DNA of 64,000 bases, taken from the NCBI RefSeq assembly GCF_036898095.1, contig NC_090735.1:3266978-3330977 (forward strand), read 5' to 3'. The stretch is from Palaemon carinicauda. Taxonomy: Eukaryota; Arthropoda; Malacostraca; Decapoda; Palaemonidae. Position 1 is the first letter of the stretch. Every line of letters begins with the position of its first letter. A program made the translations under genes and the position numbers. This document shows, one piece after another, positions 63,940-64,000 of the stretch. A model generated the notes under the pieces. It did not search any database and was not told the DNA's origin. It worked only from the letters and a program-made list of their open reading frames with translations.

Positions 63940-64000
63940 ATTAATATTGAAAAATTTACAGTACTGTATTGTATGAAACTTTATAGTGTTCACCTTCTTT

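Larger units (their letters stand above)
57564..63954 (-). mobile_element. DIRS-type retrotransposon, copy A2 (inside SRP72 intron)
   Basis: About 6.4 kb, same family and orientation as A1. Perfect 168-bp ITRs at 57602-57769 and 63772-63939. ICR at about 57810-57910. The outer ends (AATGTTATTTTCATTAG and ATTAATATTGAAAA) are close to those of A1. Coding regions are decayed by many indels and the RT palm is deleted. It lies upstream of the SRP72 exon at 56090, so this SRP72 intron is at least 7.9 kb. Confidence 0.92.

Overview
This window is animal nuclear DNA. It has spliced genes with GT-AG introns, long simple repeats ((TA)n, (AAT)n, (GA)n, (CT)n) and a dense mix of retrotransposons and foldback elements. 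The combination of DIRS-type tyrosine-recombinase retrotransposons, an (AAT)-tailed LINE 3' end, a tRNA-derived SINE and abundant microsatellites fits a decapod crustacean (shrimp or prawn). That assignment is inference from repeat style, not from a species-specific gene.

Two conserved host genes lie on the minus strand. UTP20, a component of the small-subunit processome, is complete in two coding exons: 33593-33796 and one uninterrupted 8.27-kb exon, 14834-23104. SRP72, the 72-kDa protein of the signal recognition particle, is represented by nine exons between 41294 and 56090 (542 codons, one open frame across all junctions). Its N-terminal roughly 125 residues must lie beyond the right edge. 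Between them, 34.1-35.9 kb holds a THAP zinc-finger exon (minus strand, one nonsense codon) and the first exon of a YqaJ/SWIM-type gene (plus strand), each starting next to one arm of an inverted, promoter-like repeat.

The rest is mostly mobile DNA. Three large DIRS-type elements lie in the same orientation as the host genes: A1 (6959-13795, downstream of UTP20), B (23581-31045, inside UTP20 intron 1) and A2 (57564-63954, inside an SRP72 intron). Each has inverted terminal repeats (ITRs) and an internal complementary region (ICR) that matches the joined outer ends. A1 keeps an open tyrosine recombinase but has lost the reverse-transcriptase palm. A2 is decayed inside perfect 168-bp ITRs. B keeps RT, RNase H and a methyltransferase-like domain, but its recombinase frame carries two amber stops and its Gag region has an Arg-Ser repeat tract. 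Relics of other DIRS elements lie at 31.2-31.7 kb and 32.85-33.01 kb.

Other elements are a 3.9-kb Tigger/pogo transposon inserted in a (TA)n tract (45137-49063), an RTE-like LINE (37.2-39.7 kb), LINE fragments at 0.5-6.5 kb, 41.4 kb and 52.1-52.6 kb, a hAT-type MITE with an 8-bp target duplication (2854-3112), two piggyBac-like TTAA MITEs, two copies of a palindromic MITE in SRP72 introns, and several foldback repeats. Stretches where I see nothing recognisable are listed as such.
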